A DNA stretch of 64,000 nucleotides from Streptomyces aureus (lineage in GTDB: Bacteria > Actinomycetota > Actinomycetes > Streptomycetales > Streptomycetaceae), in the NCBI RefSeq assembly GCF_000725495.1, contig NZ_JNZD01000029.1, forward strand, positions 1 to 64,000. The letters are read 5' to 3'. The notes beneath the pieces are model-generated. The model was not told the origin of the DNA and searched no databases. It was given only the letters and a program-made list of their open reading frames with translations. Below are positions 31,733 to 39,983 of the stretch, in pieces. How positions within the stretch are numbered: the first letter of the stretch is position 1; every line of letters starts with the position of its first letter. Both the position numbers and the translations under genes were made by a program.

Positions 31733-34132
31733 CTACGCGGGAACGCGGCGGTCGACCCACCTCCAGAGGAACTCCAGGACGGCCGCCGCGATCACCGAGA
31801 TCAGCACCGCGATCCACGGCATCGTCGTGCCGACGAGCTTCAGTGCGAAGAAGTGCTGGAGCCGCGGCACCACGAGCACGAGCAGGAACGCCCCGCCCAT
31901 CGAGGCGACGAGGCAGATCCGCCACCAGGTGTAGGGCCGGGCGATGATCGCGAGCACCCACATCGAGACCAGGAACAGCGTCAGCGTCGCGGCGCTCGTC
32001 TCGGCCTCCAGCGAGCCCTCGCCCGTGTAGTAGTGGCGTGCGATCAGGTACATCACGAACGTCGCGGCCCCCGCGACGACCCCGCCCGGGATCGAGTACC
32101 GCATGACCCGCCGCACGAAGTGGGGCTGGGCGCGCTCCTTGTTGGGGGCGAGGGCGAGGAAGAACGCCGGGATGCCGATCGTCAGCGTGGACAGCAGGGT
32201 CAGATGGCGCGGCAGGAACGGGTACTCGACCTGCCAGCACACCACCAGGACGGCCAGCAGCACCGAGTAGACGGTCTTCACCAGGAACAGGGTCGCGACC
32301 CGGGTGATGTTCCCGATGACCCGGCGGCCCTCCCCGACCACCGAGGGCAGGGTCGCGAAGCTGTTGTTCAGCAGCACGATCTGGGCCACCGCCCGGGTCG
32401 CCTCGGAGCCCGAGCCCATGCTCACCCCGATGTCGGCGTCCTTCAGCGCCAGGACGTCGTTCACGCCGTCGCCGGTCATCGCCACCGTGTGCCCGCGGGA
32501 CTGGAGCGCGCCGACCATGTCGCGCTTCTGCTGCGGGGTGACCCGCCCGAAGACCGTGCCCTTCTCCAGGGACCCGGCCATCTCCTCCGGCCCGGACGGC
32601 AGCTCGCGGGCGTCCACGACCTCGCCGGTGAGCCCCAGTTTTCCGGCGACCGCGCCGACCGACACCGCGTTGTCGCCGGAGATGACCTTGGCCTTGACGT
32701 CCTGCTCGGCGAAGTAGCGCAGGGTGTCGGCCGCGTCCGGGCGCAGCCGCTGCTCCAGCACGACCAGCGCGGCGGGCCGGGCGGCCTCGGCGACCCCGGG
32801 GTCGTCGAGGTCCTTGGTGGTGCGTGCGAGCAGCAGCACCCGCAGCCCCGCCTCGTTGAGCCGCTCGGTGTCCTTGAGCGCCGTGTCCCCGTCCGGCAGC
32901 AGCACGTCGGGGGCGCCGAGCAGCCAGGTGCTGGACTCGCCGTTGCCCTCGCTGAACCCGGCGCCGCTGTACTTGCGGGCGGAGGAGAAGGGCAGCGCCT
33001 GGGTGCACCGCCACTCCTCGCTGTCCGGGTAGGCGGCGATGATCGCCTGGAGGGAGGCGTTGGGCCGGGGGTCGGACTCGCCGAGCGCGCCGAGGACCTG
33101 GCGCAGATACGTCTCGTCGGTGCCGTTCAGCGGCCGCAGCTCGGTGACGTCCATGCCGCCCTCGGTCAGCGTGCCGGTCTTGTCGAGGCAGACGGTGTCG
33201 ATGCGGGCGAGGCCCTCGATGGCGGGCAGCTCCTGGACGAGGCACTGTTTCCGGCCGAGGCGGATGACGCCGATCGCGAAGGCGACGGAGGTGAGCAGGA
33301 CCAGCCCCTCGGGGACCATCGGCACGATTCCGCCGACGGTCCGCGCGACGGAGTCCTTGAAGCCGTGCTGCTTGACGACCAGCTGGCTGATGACGAGGCC
33401 GATCGCGGTCGGGATCATCATCCACGTCACGTACTTGAGGATCGTGGAGATACCGGTGCGCAGCTCGGAGTGGACCAGCGTGAACCGCGAGGCCTCCTCC
33501 GCGAGCTGGGCCGCGTACGCCTCGCGGCCCACCTTCGTGGCCGTGAACGCGCCGCTGCCGGCGACCACGAAGCTGCCCGACATCACCGCGTCGCCCGCGT
33601 GTTTGACCACGGGGTCGGCCTCGCCGGTGAGCAGCGACTCGTCGATCTCCAGCCCGTCGGCCTCCGCGCAGGTGCCGTCGACGGCGACCTTGTCGCCCGG
33701 CCCGATCTCGATGAGGTCCCCGAGCACGATCTGCGACGATCTCACCTCGGCGGCGACCCCGTCCCTGCGCACGGTCGGCCGCACCTCGCCGATCACCGCG
33801 AGCGAGTCCAGTGTCTTCTTGGCCCGCCACTCCTGGATGATGCCGATCCCGGTGTTGGCGATGATCACGTAGCCGAACAGGCTGTCCTGGAACGGCGCCA
33901 CGAACAGCATGATCAGCCAGAGGACTCCGATGATCGCGTTGAACCGGGTGAACACGTTCGCCCGGACGATCTCGCCCACGGAGCGGCTGCTGCGGACGGG
34001 TACGTCGTTGACCTCGCCGCGCGCGACCCGCTCGGCCACCTCGGCGGCCGACAGCCCCTCGGCCCGCCGCGAGCCGGGTATGGGCACGGGGTGAACGGGA
34101 TCGAGTCCGGCGCCCGCGTCGGTGTGGGTCAT
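31733..34132 (-). CDS. P-type cation-transporting ATPase
   Basis: A 799-aa P-type ATPase. The actuator motif T-G-E-A-D is at 169-173, TM4 carries P-M-V-P-E-G-L at 271-277, and the phosphorylated Asp is D317 in D-K-T-G-T-L-T. The hinge M-T-G-D-G-V-N-D follows later. About 8-10 membrane helices flank these. The PxxPEG form and lack of heavy-metal CPC or N-terminal CxxC motifs place it with the HAD-IC/P2-P3-like ATPases that move Ca, Mg or Mn. The ion cannot be decided from sequence. The next upstream minus-strand gene (DUF2530) is 112 bp away. No regulator is adjacent. Confidence 0.88.
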   Translation of the reverse strand: MTHTDAGAGLDPVHPVPIPGSRRAEGLSAAEVAERVARGEVNDVPVRSSRSVGEIVRANVFTRFNAIIGVLWLIMLFVAPFQDSLFGYVIIANTGIGIIQEWRAKKTLDSLAVIGEVRPTVRRDGVAAEVRSSQIVLGDLIEIGPGDKVAVDGTCAEADGLEIDESLLTGEADPVVKHAGDAVMSGSFVVAGSGAFTATKVGREAYAAQLAEEASRFTLVHSELRTGISTILKYVTWMMIPTAIGLVISQLVVKQHGFKDSVARTVGGIVPMVPEGLVLLTSVAFAIGVIRLGRKQCLVQELPAIEGLARIDTVCLDKTGTLTEGGMDVTELRPLNGTDETYLRQVLGALGESDPRPNASLQAIIAAYPDSEEWRCTQALPFSSARKYSGAGFSEGNGESSTWLLGAPDVLLPDGDTALKDTERLNEAGLRVLLLARTTKDLDDPGVAEAARPAALVVLEQRLRPDAADTLRYFAEQDVKAKVISGDNAVSVGAVAGKLGLTGEVVDARELPSGPEEMAGSLEKGTVFGRVTPQQKRDMVGALQSRGHTVAMTGDGVNDVLALKDADIGVSMGSGSEATRAVAQIVLLNNSFATLPSVVGEGRRVIGNITRVATLFLVKTVYSVLLAVLVVCWQVEYPFLPRHLTLLSTLTIGIPAFFLALAPNKERAQPHFVRRVMRYSIPGGVVAGAATFVMYLIARHYYTGEGSLEAETSAATLTLFLVSMWVLAIIARPYTWWRICLVASMGGAFLLVLVVPRLQHFFALKLVGTTMPWIAVLISVIAAAVLEFLWRWVDRRVPA

Positions 34133-34244
34133 GCCTTCGACGGTACGTGCGGATATGCGGCTTCACCCGCCGAGTGACCGGAAGTTCCGACCTGGGGAGG
34201 AGCCGTGACGGCCGGGCATGCTGCCCAGGGTGGAGACGGGGCCG

Positions 34245-34511
34245 TTACTCCGTCACGGGGATGCCGGCCGCCTCGGCGCGCTTGATCGCGGCGTCCCGCT
34301 TGCGGACGTACCAGATGCCGATCAGCCCGAGGCCCGCGCCGGCCAGGCAGGTCCACAGCCACCACAGGTGTCCGTGGTCGTCGAACCAGCCGTAGAACGG
34401 CAGCTGCACCAGGAAGAGGACGAACCAGAGGATCGTGCCGCCCGTGATGGTGGCGACCACGGGGCCCTCCAGGGGCTCCGGCGCCTCGTGCTTGGGGGTC
34501 CACTTCGCCAT
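34245..34511 (-). CDS. DUF2530 family membrane protein
   Basis: An 88-aa protein from ATG 34511. It has a short polar N-terminus (A-K-W-T-P-K-H-E-A-P-E-P-L-E-G-P), two membrane segments (I-L-W-F-V-L-F-L-V-Q-L and L-A-G-A-G-L-G-L-I-G-I-W-Y) separated by a Trp/Asp/His-rich loop (W-F-D-D-H-G-H-L-W-W), and a basic tail. This is the standard DUF2530 layout beside the NCS2 permease gene in streptomycetes. Role unknown. It is divergent from the permease across 236 bp. Confidence 0.78.
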   Translation of the reverse strand: MAKWTPKHEAPEPLEGPVVATITGGTILWFVLFLVQLPFYGWFDDHGHLWWLWTCLAGAGLGLIGIWYVRKRDAAIKRAEAAGIPVTE

Positions 34512-34601
34512 GTGCACAGCTTACGAGGGTCGGCGACCGCTTGTGTTCGCACCCGGTCACTCCTTGCGCGAGAAGGGTCTACGCGCGGAGATAGCGATTT
34601 C

Positions 34602-34615
34602 GAACTCATATGTTC
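34602..34615. promoter_or_regulatory. Inverted repeat in divergent promoter region
   Basis: GAACTCATATGTTC is an imperfect palindrome in an AT-rich patch between DUF2530 and the permease gene, about 133 bp before the permease start. It is a candidate operator or part of a promoter. Confidence 0.3.
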
Positions 34616-34747
34616 ATACTGAAACTGTCCGAGTCTGGCCAGTTGTATTCGTAGAAAACACCAACAGCGACCTGGGGGAACCTGCTGGTGAGCGATCACT
34701 GACCAGGCTCGATCACGTCCTGATCCCCTGCACGTTTGAGGACCCGC

Positions 34748-36199
34748 ATGTCCACCTCGGCCGCCACCAAGGCCCCCGCCCCGCAGGAGCCGGAGTCCCG
34801 GCCCGCGCAGAGCGCCCTCGACCGCTACTTCAAGATCTCCGAGCGGGGCTCCAGCCTCTCCCGCGAGGTCCGCGGCGGTTTCGCCACCTTCTTCGCGATG
34901 GCCTACATCATCGTGCTGAACCCGATCATCCTGGGCAGCGCGAAGGACATGTACGGGCACCACCTCGACAACGGGCAGTTGGTCACCGCGACCGCGCTGA
35001 CCGCGGCGTTCACCACGCTCCTCATGGGCGTCATCGGCAACGTGCCGATCGCGCTGGCCGCCGGCCTCGGCGTGAACACGGTCGTCGCCCTCCAGCTCGC
35101 GCCCCGCATGACCTGGCCGGACGCCATGGGCATGGTGGTCCTCGCCGGCTTCGTCGTGATGCTCCTGGTCGCCACCGGTCTGCGCGAGCGCGTCATGAAC
35201 GCGGTGCCGCTCGGCCTGCGCAAGGGCATCGCCATCGGCATCGGCCTGTTCATCATGCTGATCGGCCTGGTCGACTCCGGCTTCGTCACCCGCATCCCGG
35301 ACGTCGCCCAGACGACCGTCCCGCTCCAGCTCGGCACCGACGGCCACCTGCACGGCTGGCCCGTCCTGGTCTTCATCCTCGGCACCCTGCTGACCCTGGC
35401 GCTCATCGTGCGCAAGGTCCCCGGCGCCATCCTCATCTCGATCGTCACCATGACGGTCGCCGCGGTGGTCATCAACGCCGTCACCACCATCCCCTCCTGG
35501 GGTCTGACCACCCCGAAGTGGCCCGGCAACCCGGTCGCCAGCCCCGACTTCGGGCTCATCGGCCAGTTCAGCCTCTTCGGCGGCTTCGGCAAGGTCGGCG
35601 TGCTGACCGGCATCCTGTTCGTCTTCACCGTGCTGCTGTCGTGCTTCTTCGACGCGATGGGCACGATCATGGGCATCAGCGACGAGGCCAAGCTGACGGA
35701 CGCGCAGGGCAACATGCCCGGCATCAACAAGGTCCTCTTCGTCGACGGCATCGCCGTCGCCGCGGGCGGCGCCTCCTCGTCCTCGGCCACCACCTGCTTC
35801 GTGGAGTCCACGGCCGGTGTCGGCGAGGGCGCCCGCACGGGCTTCGCGAACGTGGTCACCGGCGGGCTCTTCGCCGTCGCCCTCTTCCTGACCCCCGTCG
35901 CCACGATGGTCCCGTCCCAGGCGGCCACCCCCGCGCTGATCGCGGTCGGCTTCCTGATCATGTCCCACTCGGTCAAGGAGATCGACTGGGCGGACTACAC
36001 GATCGCCATCCCGGCCTTCGTGACCATGATGATGATGCCGTTCACCTACTCGATCACCAACGGCATCGGGATGGGCTTCATCACCTTCGTCGTGCTGCGC
36101 CTGGCGGCGGGCCGCGCCCGTGAGATCCCGGTCGCCATGTACGTGGTGTCCGCGGTGTTCACGTTCTACTACCTCATGCCGGCGCTCGGCCTGACCTGA
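34748..36199 (+). CDS. NCS2-family purine permease (AzgA-like)
   Basis: A 483-aa membrane permease from ATG 34748 with GAGG upstream. The N-terminal F-K-I-S-E-R-G-S-S-L-S-R-E-V-R-G-G segment, then F-A-T-F-F-A-M-A-Y-I-I-V-L-N-P, is typical of AzgA-type NCS2 proteins. About 12-14 helices follow, with N-V-P-I-A-L-A-A-G-L-G-V-N-T and F-F-D-A-M-G-T as the conserved substrate-binding regions and S-S-S-S-A-T-T-C-F-V-E-S-T in the central helix. The family imports hypoxanthine, guanine, adenine or xanthine with protons. The substrate is most likely a purine. Confidence 0.88.
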   Translation: MSTSAATKAPAPQEPESRPAQSALDRYFKISERGSSLSREVRGGFATFFAMAYIIVLNPIILGSAKDMYGHHLDNGQLVTATALTAAFTTLLMGVIGNVPIALAAGLGVNTVVALQLAPRMTWPDAMGMVVLAGFVVMLLVATGLRERVMNAVPLGLRKGIAIGIGLFIMLIGLVDSGFVTRIPDVAQTTVPLQLGTDGHLHGWPVLVFILGTLLTLALIVRKVPGAILISIVTMTVAAVVINAVTTIPSWGLTTPKWPGNPVASPDFGLIGQFSLFGGFGKVGVLTGILFVFTVLLSCFFDAMGTIMGISDEAKLTDAQGNMPGINKVLFVDGIAVAAGGASSSSATTCFVESTAGVGEGARTGFANVVTGGLFAVALFLTPVATMVPSQAATPALIAVGFLIMSHSVKEIDWADYTIAIPAFVTMMMMPFTYSITNGIGMGFITFVVLRLAAGRAREIPVAMYVVSAVFTFYYLMPALGLT

Positions 36200-36245
36200 G
36201 CCCCGTCAGCCCGAGCGGTGTCCACGGCCCCGGCCGTGCGCGGGG

Positions 36246-36428
36246 TCAGGTGACCCCGTAGAACTTCTCCGTCTCCTCGACGGCGGTCTGGAACCGCTCG
36301 TCGAAGTCGTCGCGAATGAGCGTCCGGACCACATAGTCCTGGACGCTCATTCCGCGTTTCGCGGCATGGTCGCGGAGCCGGTCGAGCAGCTCCCCGTCGA
36401 TACGCAGGCTGAGCACGCTGGTCCCCAT
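36246..36428 (-). CDS. Ribbon-helix-helix (CopG-type) DNA-binding protein
   Basis: A 60-aa protein with the RHH strand S-V-L-S-L-R-I-D-G-E-L-L at the N-terminus, helix 1 L-D-R-L-R-D-H-A-A-K and helix 2 S-V-Q-D-Y-V-V-R-T-L-I-R. A short acidic tail follows. RHH dimers bind DNA through the paired strands and often serve as antitoxins or autoregulators. No toxin ORF is adjacent, so this appears to be an orphan regulator. It converges with the permease gene and is divergent from the MarR gene. Confidence 0.78.
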   Translation of the reverse strand: MGTSVLSLRIDGELLDRLRDHAAKRGMSVQDYVVRTLIRDDFDERFQTAVEETEKFYGVT

Positions 36429-36536
36429 GGAGTCGAGGGTCGCCGCTTCCCGACCGGAATCGGGTCATTTTCCGGAGCAATCTCACTCATAAGAGTGATC
36501 CCCACGCCGGATGGCGCGTTTCACAGGGGCCCCATT

Positions 36537-36572
36537 GTTCTTTAGCGAGAGTAATGAGTTACGCTAAAGAAC
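36537..36572. promoter_or_regulatory. 11-bp inverted repeat operator abutting the MarR start codon
   Basis: GTTCTTTAGCG (36537-36547) and CGCTAAAGAAC (36562-36572) are perfect complements separated by 14 bp, and the right arm ends one base before the ATG at 36573. There is no Shine-Dalgarno sequence, so the transcript is probably leaderless and the operator would cover promoter and start point. Autoregulation by the MarR protein is the simplest reading. Confidence 0.75.
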
Positions 36573-37010
36573 ATGCCTGACCTGACCCATGGCGACGACG
36601 AGGCCGCCGTGAACGCCTTGCGCTCCGCAGTGATGCGGTTGTCGCGTCGACTCAAGCACCAGCGGGTCGACGAGTCGCTGAGCCCCACCGAGATGTCGGT
36701 GCTCGGCACCCTTGCCCGTTGCGGCAGCGCCACGCCGGGCGAGCTCGCCCGCAAGGAACACGTGCAGCCGCCGTCGATGACCCGCATCGTCGCGCTGCTG
36801 GAGGCCAAGGGGCTTGTCAGGCTGGAGCCGCACCCCGAGGACCGCCGCCAGAAGGTGGTGACGCAGACCGACAAGGCGGAGGCCATGCTCGAAGAGAGCC
36901 GCCGCCGGCGGAACGCGTTCCTCGCCGGACTGGTCGACGCCCTCGACGAGGACGAATGGGCCAAGCTCCGCGAAGCCGCTCCCGTCCTGGAGAAGCTCGC
37001 GCACATCTGA
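36573..37010 (+). CDS. MarR family transcriptional regulator
   Basis: A 145-aa winged-helix regulator. Helices 1-2 carry A-V-M-R-L-S-R-R-L-K-H-Q-R. The recognition region is S-A-T-P-G-E-L-A-R-K-E-H-V-Q-P-P-S-M-T-R, and the wing is L-E-P-H-P-E-D-R-R-Q-K-V-V, with the D-x-R motif typical of MarR. It sits directly behind an inverted repeat and 400 bp upstream of an MFS exporter on the same strand, the classical arrangement for a MarR-controlled efflux pump. Confidence 0.9.
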   Translation: MPDLTHGDDEAAVNALRSAVMRLSRRLKHQRVDESLSPTEMSVLGTLARCGSATPGELARKEHVQPPSMTRIVALLEAKGLVRLEPHPEDRRQKVVTQTDKAEAMLEESRRRRNAFLAGLVDALDEDEWAKLREAAPVLEKLAHI

Positions 37011-37049
37011 CCGACGGCGGCCCTTCCGCGCTCCCCGGTCCCGGCCTGG

Positions 37050-37330
37050 AACGCTGATCTCGGCCTGGATCGTCGATCTCGGTCCGGAGCACTGCTCTCG
37101 GCTCGGATCGGCGGTCACGGTCCGGATCGGCGGTCACGGTCCGGAGCACCGGTCTCCACCCGGAACTCCGGTCATGGCGGTGAGCACCGCTCTCGGCCCG
37201 GATCGTCGGTCTCGGCCCGGAGCGCTGCTCTCGGCCCCGATCGCCGGTCACGGTCTGGAGCACTGCTCTCGGCCCCGATCGCCGGTCACGGTCTGGAGCA
37301 CTGCTCTCGGTCCGGATCACCGGTCACGGA
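37050..37330. repeat. Minisatellite of 19-bp/38-bp units
   Basis: The 403-bp gap between marR-like and MFS genes is mostly tandem repeats. Two exact 38-bp units (37228-37265 and 37266-37303) each split into two related 19-bp halves (GATCGCCGGTCACGGTCTG and GAGCACTGCTCTCGGCCCC). Diverged 19-bp copies extend left to about 37050 and right to about 37330. No spacers or cas genes. Reading frames through it run into the MFS gene but are not its true start. Confidence 0.85.
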
Positions 37331-37413
37331 GCACGGAGGGTCCGTCCCCACCCCGCAAGCGCCGACGCCCCACACGACGCCGACGTCCCCGACTGCCCTG
37401 GAGGCGAGCCCTT

Positions 37414-38781
37414 TTGAGTACGGGACCCGGAGCACACTCCGCCCCCGGACCAGCCACCCACGACTCCACAGCCACCCGCGACTCCCCCCGCTCCTCCTCG
37501 ATGTTCAGCTCGCTGAAGATCCGGAACTACCGCCTGTTCTTCCTCGGCCAGGTCGTCTCCAACACCGGCACCTGGATGCAGCGCATCGCCCAGGACTGGC
37601 TGGTGCTCAGCCTGACCGGCTCCTCGGCCGCCGTCGGCATCACCACCGCCCTGCAGTTCCTGCCGATGCTGCTCTTCGGCCTGTACGGCGGTGTCCTCGT
37701 CGACCGGCTCCCCAAGCGCCCCACGCTGCTGGTGACCCAGACGGCGATGGCCCTCACCGGCCTCGTCCTCGCCTTCCTCACCCTCTCCGGGCACGTCCAG
37801 GTCTGGCACGTCTACCTCGCGGCCTTCGCCGTCGGCATGGCCACCGTCGTCGACAACCCGGCCCGGCAGTCGTTCGTCTCCGAGATGGTCGGACCCGGCC
37901 AGCTGCAGAACGCGGTCAGCCTGAACTCGGCCAACTTCCAGTCCGCCCGTCTGGTGGGGCCCGCCGTCGCGGGTCTGCTCATCACGGGCGTCGGCACGGG
38001 CTGGGCCTTCCTGCTCAACGGCCTGTCGTTCGTGGCCCCGCTGGCGAGCCTGCTGCTGATGCGCTCCCGCGAGCTGCACGTCGTCGAGCGGGCGCCGCGC
38101 GCCAAGGGCCAGCTCCGGGAGGGGCTGCGCTATGTCGCCGGCCGGCCCGAGCTGATCTGGCCGATCGTCCTCGTCGGTTTCATCGGCACCTTCGGCTTCA
38201 ACTTCCCCGTCTGGCTGTCGGCGTACGCGGACGACATCTTCCACGCGGGCGCCGGGGCCTACAGCCTCTTCAACACGCTGATGGCGCTGGGGTCGCTGAC
38301 CGGAGCGCTGCTCGCGGCCCGGCGCGGCACGGCCAGGCTGCGCGTGCTGATCGCGGCGGCGGTGGCCTTCGGGGCGCTGGAGGTGGTGGCCGCCACGGCC
38401 CCCGAGCTCTGGCTGTTCTCGCTGCTGATGGTGCCGATCGGCATCTTCGGGCTGACGGTGAACGTCACCGCGAACACCTCGGTCCAGATGGCCACCGACC
38501 CGGCCATGCGCGGCCGGGTCATGGCGCTGTTCATGATGGTCTTCGTGGGCGGCTCGCCGCTCGGCGCGCCGCTGATCGGCTGGGTCACCGACGTCTACGG
38601 GCCCCGGATCGGCTTCGCCCTCGGCGGGCTGGTCTCGATGGGCGCGGCGACGGCGATCGGTCTGGTCCTGGCCCGTCTCGGCGGGCTGCGGGTCTCCCTC
38701 GGGTGGCATCACGGCCGCCCCCGGATCCGGTTCGTCCCGCGCGCCGCCGTGGCAGAGGAGCAGTTCGCCGGCGCGGCCTGA
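37414..38781 (+). CDS. MFS efflux transporter
   Basis: A 455-aa major facilitator of the enterobactin/macrolide-exporter type. TTG 37414 is chosen because GGAGGCGAG precedes it and the first 30 residues are a plausible polar leader before S-L-K-I-R-N-Y-R-L-F-F-L-G-Q. TM1-TM2 contains N-T-G-T-W-M-Q-R-I-A-Q-D-W-L-V-L, a common mark of this subfamily, and the D-R-L-P-K-R loop is motif A. About 12 helices are visible. It is likely controlled by the MarR gene upstream. The substrate is probably a small drug-like molecule but cannot be specified. Confidence 0.87.
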   Translation: MSTGPGAHSAPGPATHDSTATRDSPRSSSMFSSLKIRNYRLFFLGQVVSNTGTWMQRIAQDWLVLSLTGSSAAVGITTALQFLPMLLFGLYGGVLVDRLPKRPTLLVTQTAMALTGLVLAFLTLSGHVQVWHVYLAAFAVGMATVVDNPARQSFVSEMVGPGQLQNAVSLNSANFQSARLVGPAVAGLLITGVGTGWAFLLNGLSFVAPLASLLLMRSRELHVVERAPRAKGQLREGLRYVAGRPELIWPIVLVGFIGTFGFNFPVWLSAYADDIFHAGAGAYSLFNTLMALGSLTGALLAARRGTARLRVLIAAAVAFGALEVVAATAPELWLFSLLMVPIGIFGLTVNVTANTSVQMATDPAMRGRVMALFMMVFVGGSPLGAPLIGWVTDVYGPRIGFALGGLVSMGAATAIGLVLARLGGLRVSLGWHHGRPRIRFVPRAAVAEEQFAGAA

Positions 38782-38835
38782 CCAGGTACCCCGGAGGCGG
38801 CCACCCACGAGGTCGGCCGCCTCCGCCGTACCCGG

Positions 38836-39048
38836 GGCCTCCGACCCCGTCTCAGCCGGTCCCCGCCGCCCGCACTCGCCGCCCGGCGTGCCGCTGTCCG
38901 TCTGCGCCGCCTGGCGCCCGGCACTCACGAGGGCGGCGGGGGGCCTCCGACCCCGCCTCACCCGCCGCCCGCCGCCGGTCCCCGCCGCCCGCGCCCGCCG
39001 CCCGGCGTGCCGCTGTCCGTCCGCGCCGCCTGGCGCCCGGCGCTCACG
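38836..39048. repeat. Duplicated ~100-bp GC-rich segment
   Basis: In the 489-bp gap 38782-39270, the segment 38881-38929 recurs at 39000-39048 with two mismatches in 49 bp (period 119), and flanking CCGGTCCCCGCCGCCCGC is also shared. No supported gene is present. Confidence 0.75.
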
Positions 39049-39127
39049 CGGCTGGGCTGCGGGCGCTCACGCGGCCGGCCGCCTCCGCCGTATCGGGGCC
39101 TCCGGCCGCGCCTCACCCGCCCCCACC

Positions 39128-39197
39128 ACCGCTCCCGTCACCGCTCCCGTCACCGCCCCCGTCACCGCCCCCGTCACCGCTCCCGTCACCGCCCCCG
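39128..39197. repeat. 12-bp tandem repeat
   Basis: About six copies of CGCYCCCGTCAC end about 75 bp before the thpR start. Three frames read through it, but none has an initiation signal linked to the repeat. It may affect expression of the downstream gene. Confidence 0.85.
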
Positions 39198-39270
39198 AAA
39201 AGACCCCGCGCATGATCCCCAGCCCCGATACCCCCGTGTGTCGGTGGCCGTTCCCTGGGAGGGTGGGGGC

Positions 39271-39861
39271 ATGAGACTCTTCGCGGCGGTGCTGCCTCCG
39301 GCCGATGCGGTGCGGGAACTGGCCCGGGAAGTGGACCTGTTGCAGCGGATGCCGGGTGCGGACGCGCTGCGCTGGACGGGGCGGCCCGGCTGGCACTTCA
39401 CCCTCGCGTTCTACGGGGAGGTGGCCGAGGAGGTCGTCCCGGACCTGGAGGCGCGGCTGGGGCGGGCCGCCCACCGCACGGAGCCGTTCCCGCTGGTCCT
39501 GCACGGCGGCGGGCACTTCGGCGACCGTGCCCTGTGGGCCGGCGCGGCGGGGGACAGGGAGACCATGCGGCTGCTCGCGGACCGGGCGGAGGCGGCGGGC
39601 CGCAAGGCGGGCGTCGAGATGGAGGAGCACCGCCACTACCGGCCGCATCTGACGGTGGCCCGCAGCCGCGCCTCCGCCGACTTCAAGCCGTACGTCGCCG
39701 CCCTGGACGCGTTCGCCGGGACGGGCTGGACGGTGCGTGAGCTGTGTCTCGTCCGCAGCAACCTCCCGGTCTCGGGAGTGCCCCGTGAGCAGCCGCGATA
39801 CGAAACGGTGGCGAGCTGGCCGCTGGGGGCGGGCGACGGGACGGTCCCGGCGGGCGGCTAA
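39271..39861 (+). CDS. thpR: RNA 2',3'-cyclic phosphodiesterase
   Basis: A 196-aa member of the 2H phosphoesterase (LigT/ThpR) family. Both catalytic H-x-T-x motifs are present: H-F-T-L near residue 43 and H-L-T-V near residue 129. Length matches ThpR (about 180-200 aa). It begins M-R-L-F-A-A-V-L-P-P, the usual start, after GGGAGGGTGGGGG. The enzyme opens 2',3'-cyclic phosphates on RNA ends. It stands alone after repeat DNA; a tiny ORF follows 10 bp later. Confidence 0.88.
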   Translation: MRLFAAVLPPADAVRELAREVDLLQRMPGADALRWTGRPGWHFTLAFYGEVAEEVVPDLEARLGRAAHRTEPFPLVLHGGGHFGDRALWAGAAGDRETMRLLADRAEAAGRKAGVEMEEHRHYRPHLTVARSRASADFKPYVAALDAFAGTGWTVRELCLVRSNLPVSGVPREQPRYETVASWPLGAGDGTVPAGG

Positions 39862-39871
39862 CCTCGGTGGC

Positions 39872-39958
39872 GTGAACCCCAAGACCCGCAACCGCATCAT
39901 GGCCGGTGTGCTCGTGCTGATGTTCTTCGTCGTCGCCATGGCGGCGGCGGTCAGATAG
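39872..39958 (+). CDS. 28-aa single-TM peptide
   Basis: A GTG-started ORF encodes N-P-K-T-R-N-R-I-M-A then a hydrophobic helix (G-V-L-V-L-M-F-F-V-V-A-M-A-A-A). The basic N-terminus and single helix fit a small membrane peptide with its N-terminus inside. It starts 10 bp after thpR and would be cotranscribed. The pattern resembles tiny conserved streptomycete proteins downstream of thpR, but conservation was not checked. Confidence 0.5.
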   Translation: MNPKTRNRIMAGVLVLMFFVVAMAAAVR

Positions 39959-39983
39959 CGACCGCCACCGCCGGACCGCCTCG

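Noticed and set aside
37050..37330. Tandem repeats considered as a CRISPR array
   Set aside because: Units are contiguous with no unique spacers, and no cas genes are nearby.
39007..39270. N-terminal extension of ThpR through the 12-bp repeat
   Set aside because: The ATG at 39271 has a strong ribosome binding site and gives the normal ThpR N-terminus; the extension is low-complexity repeat.
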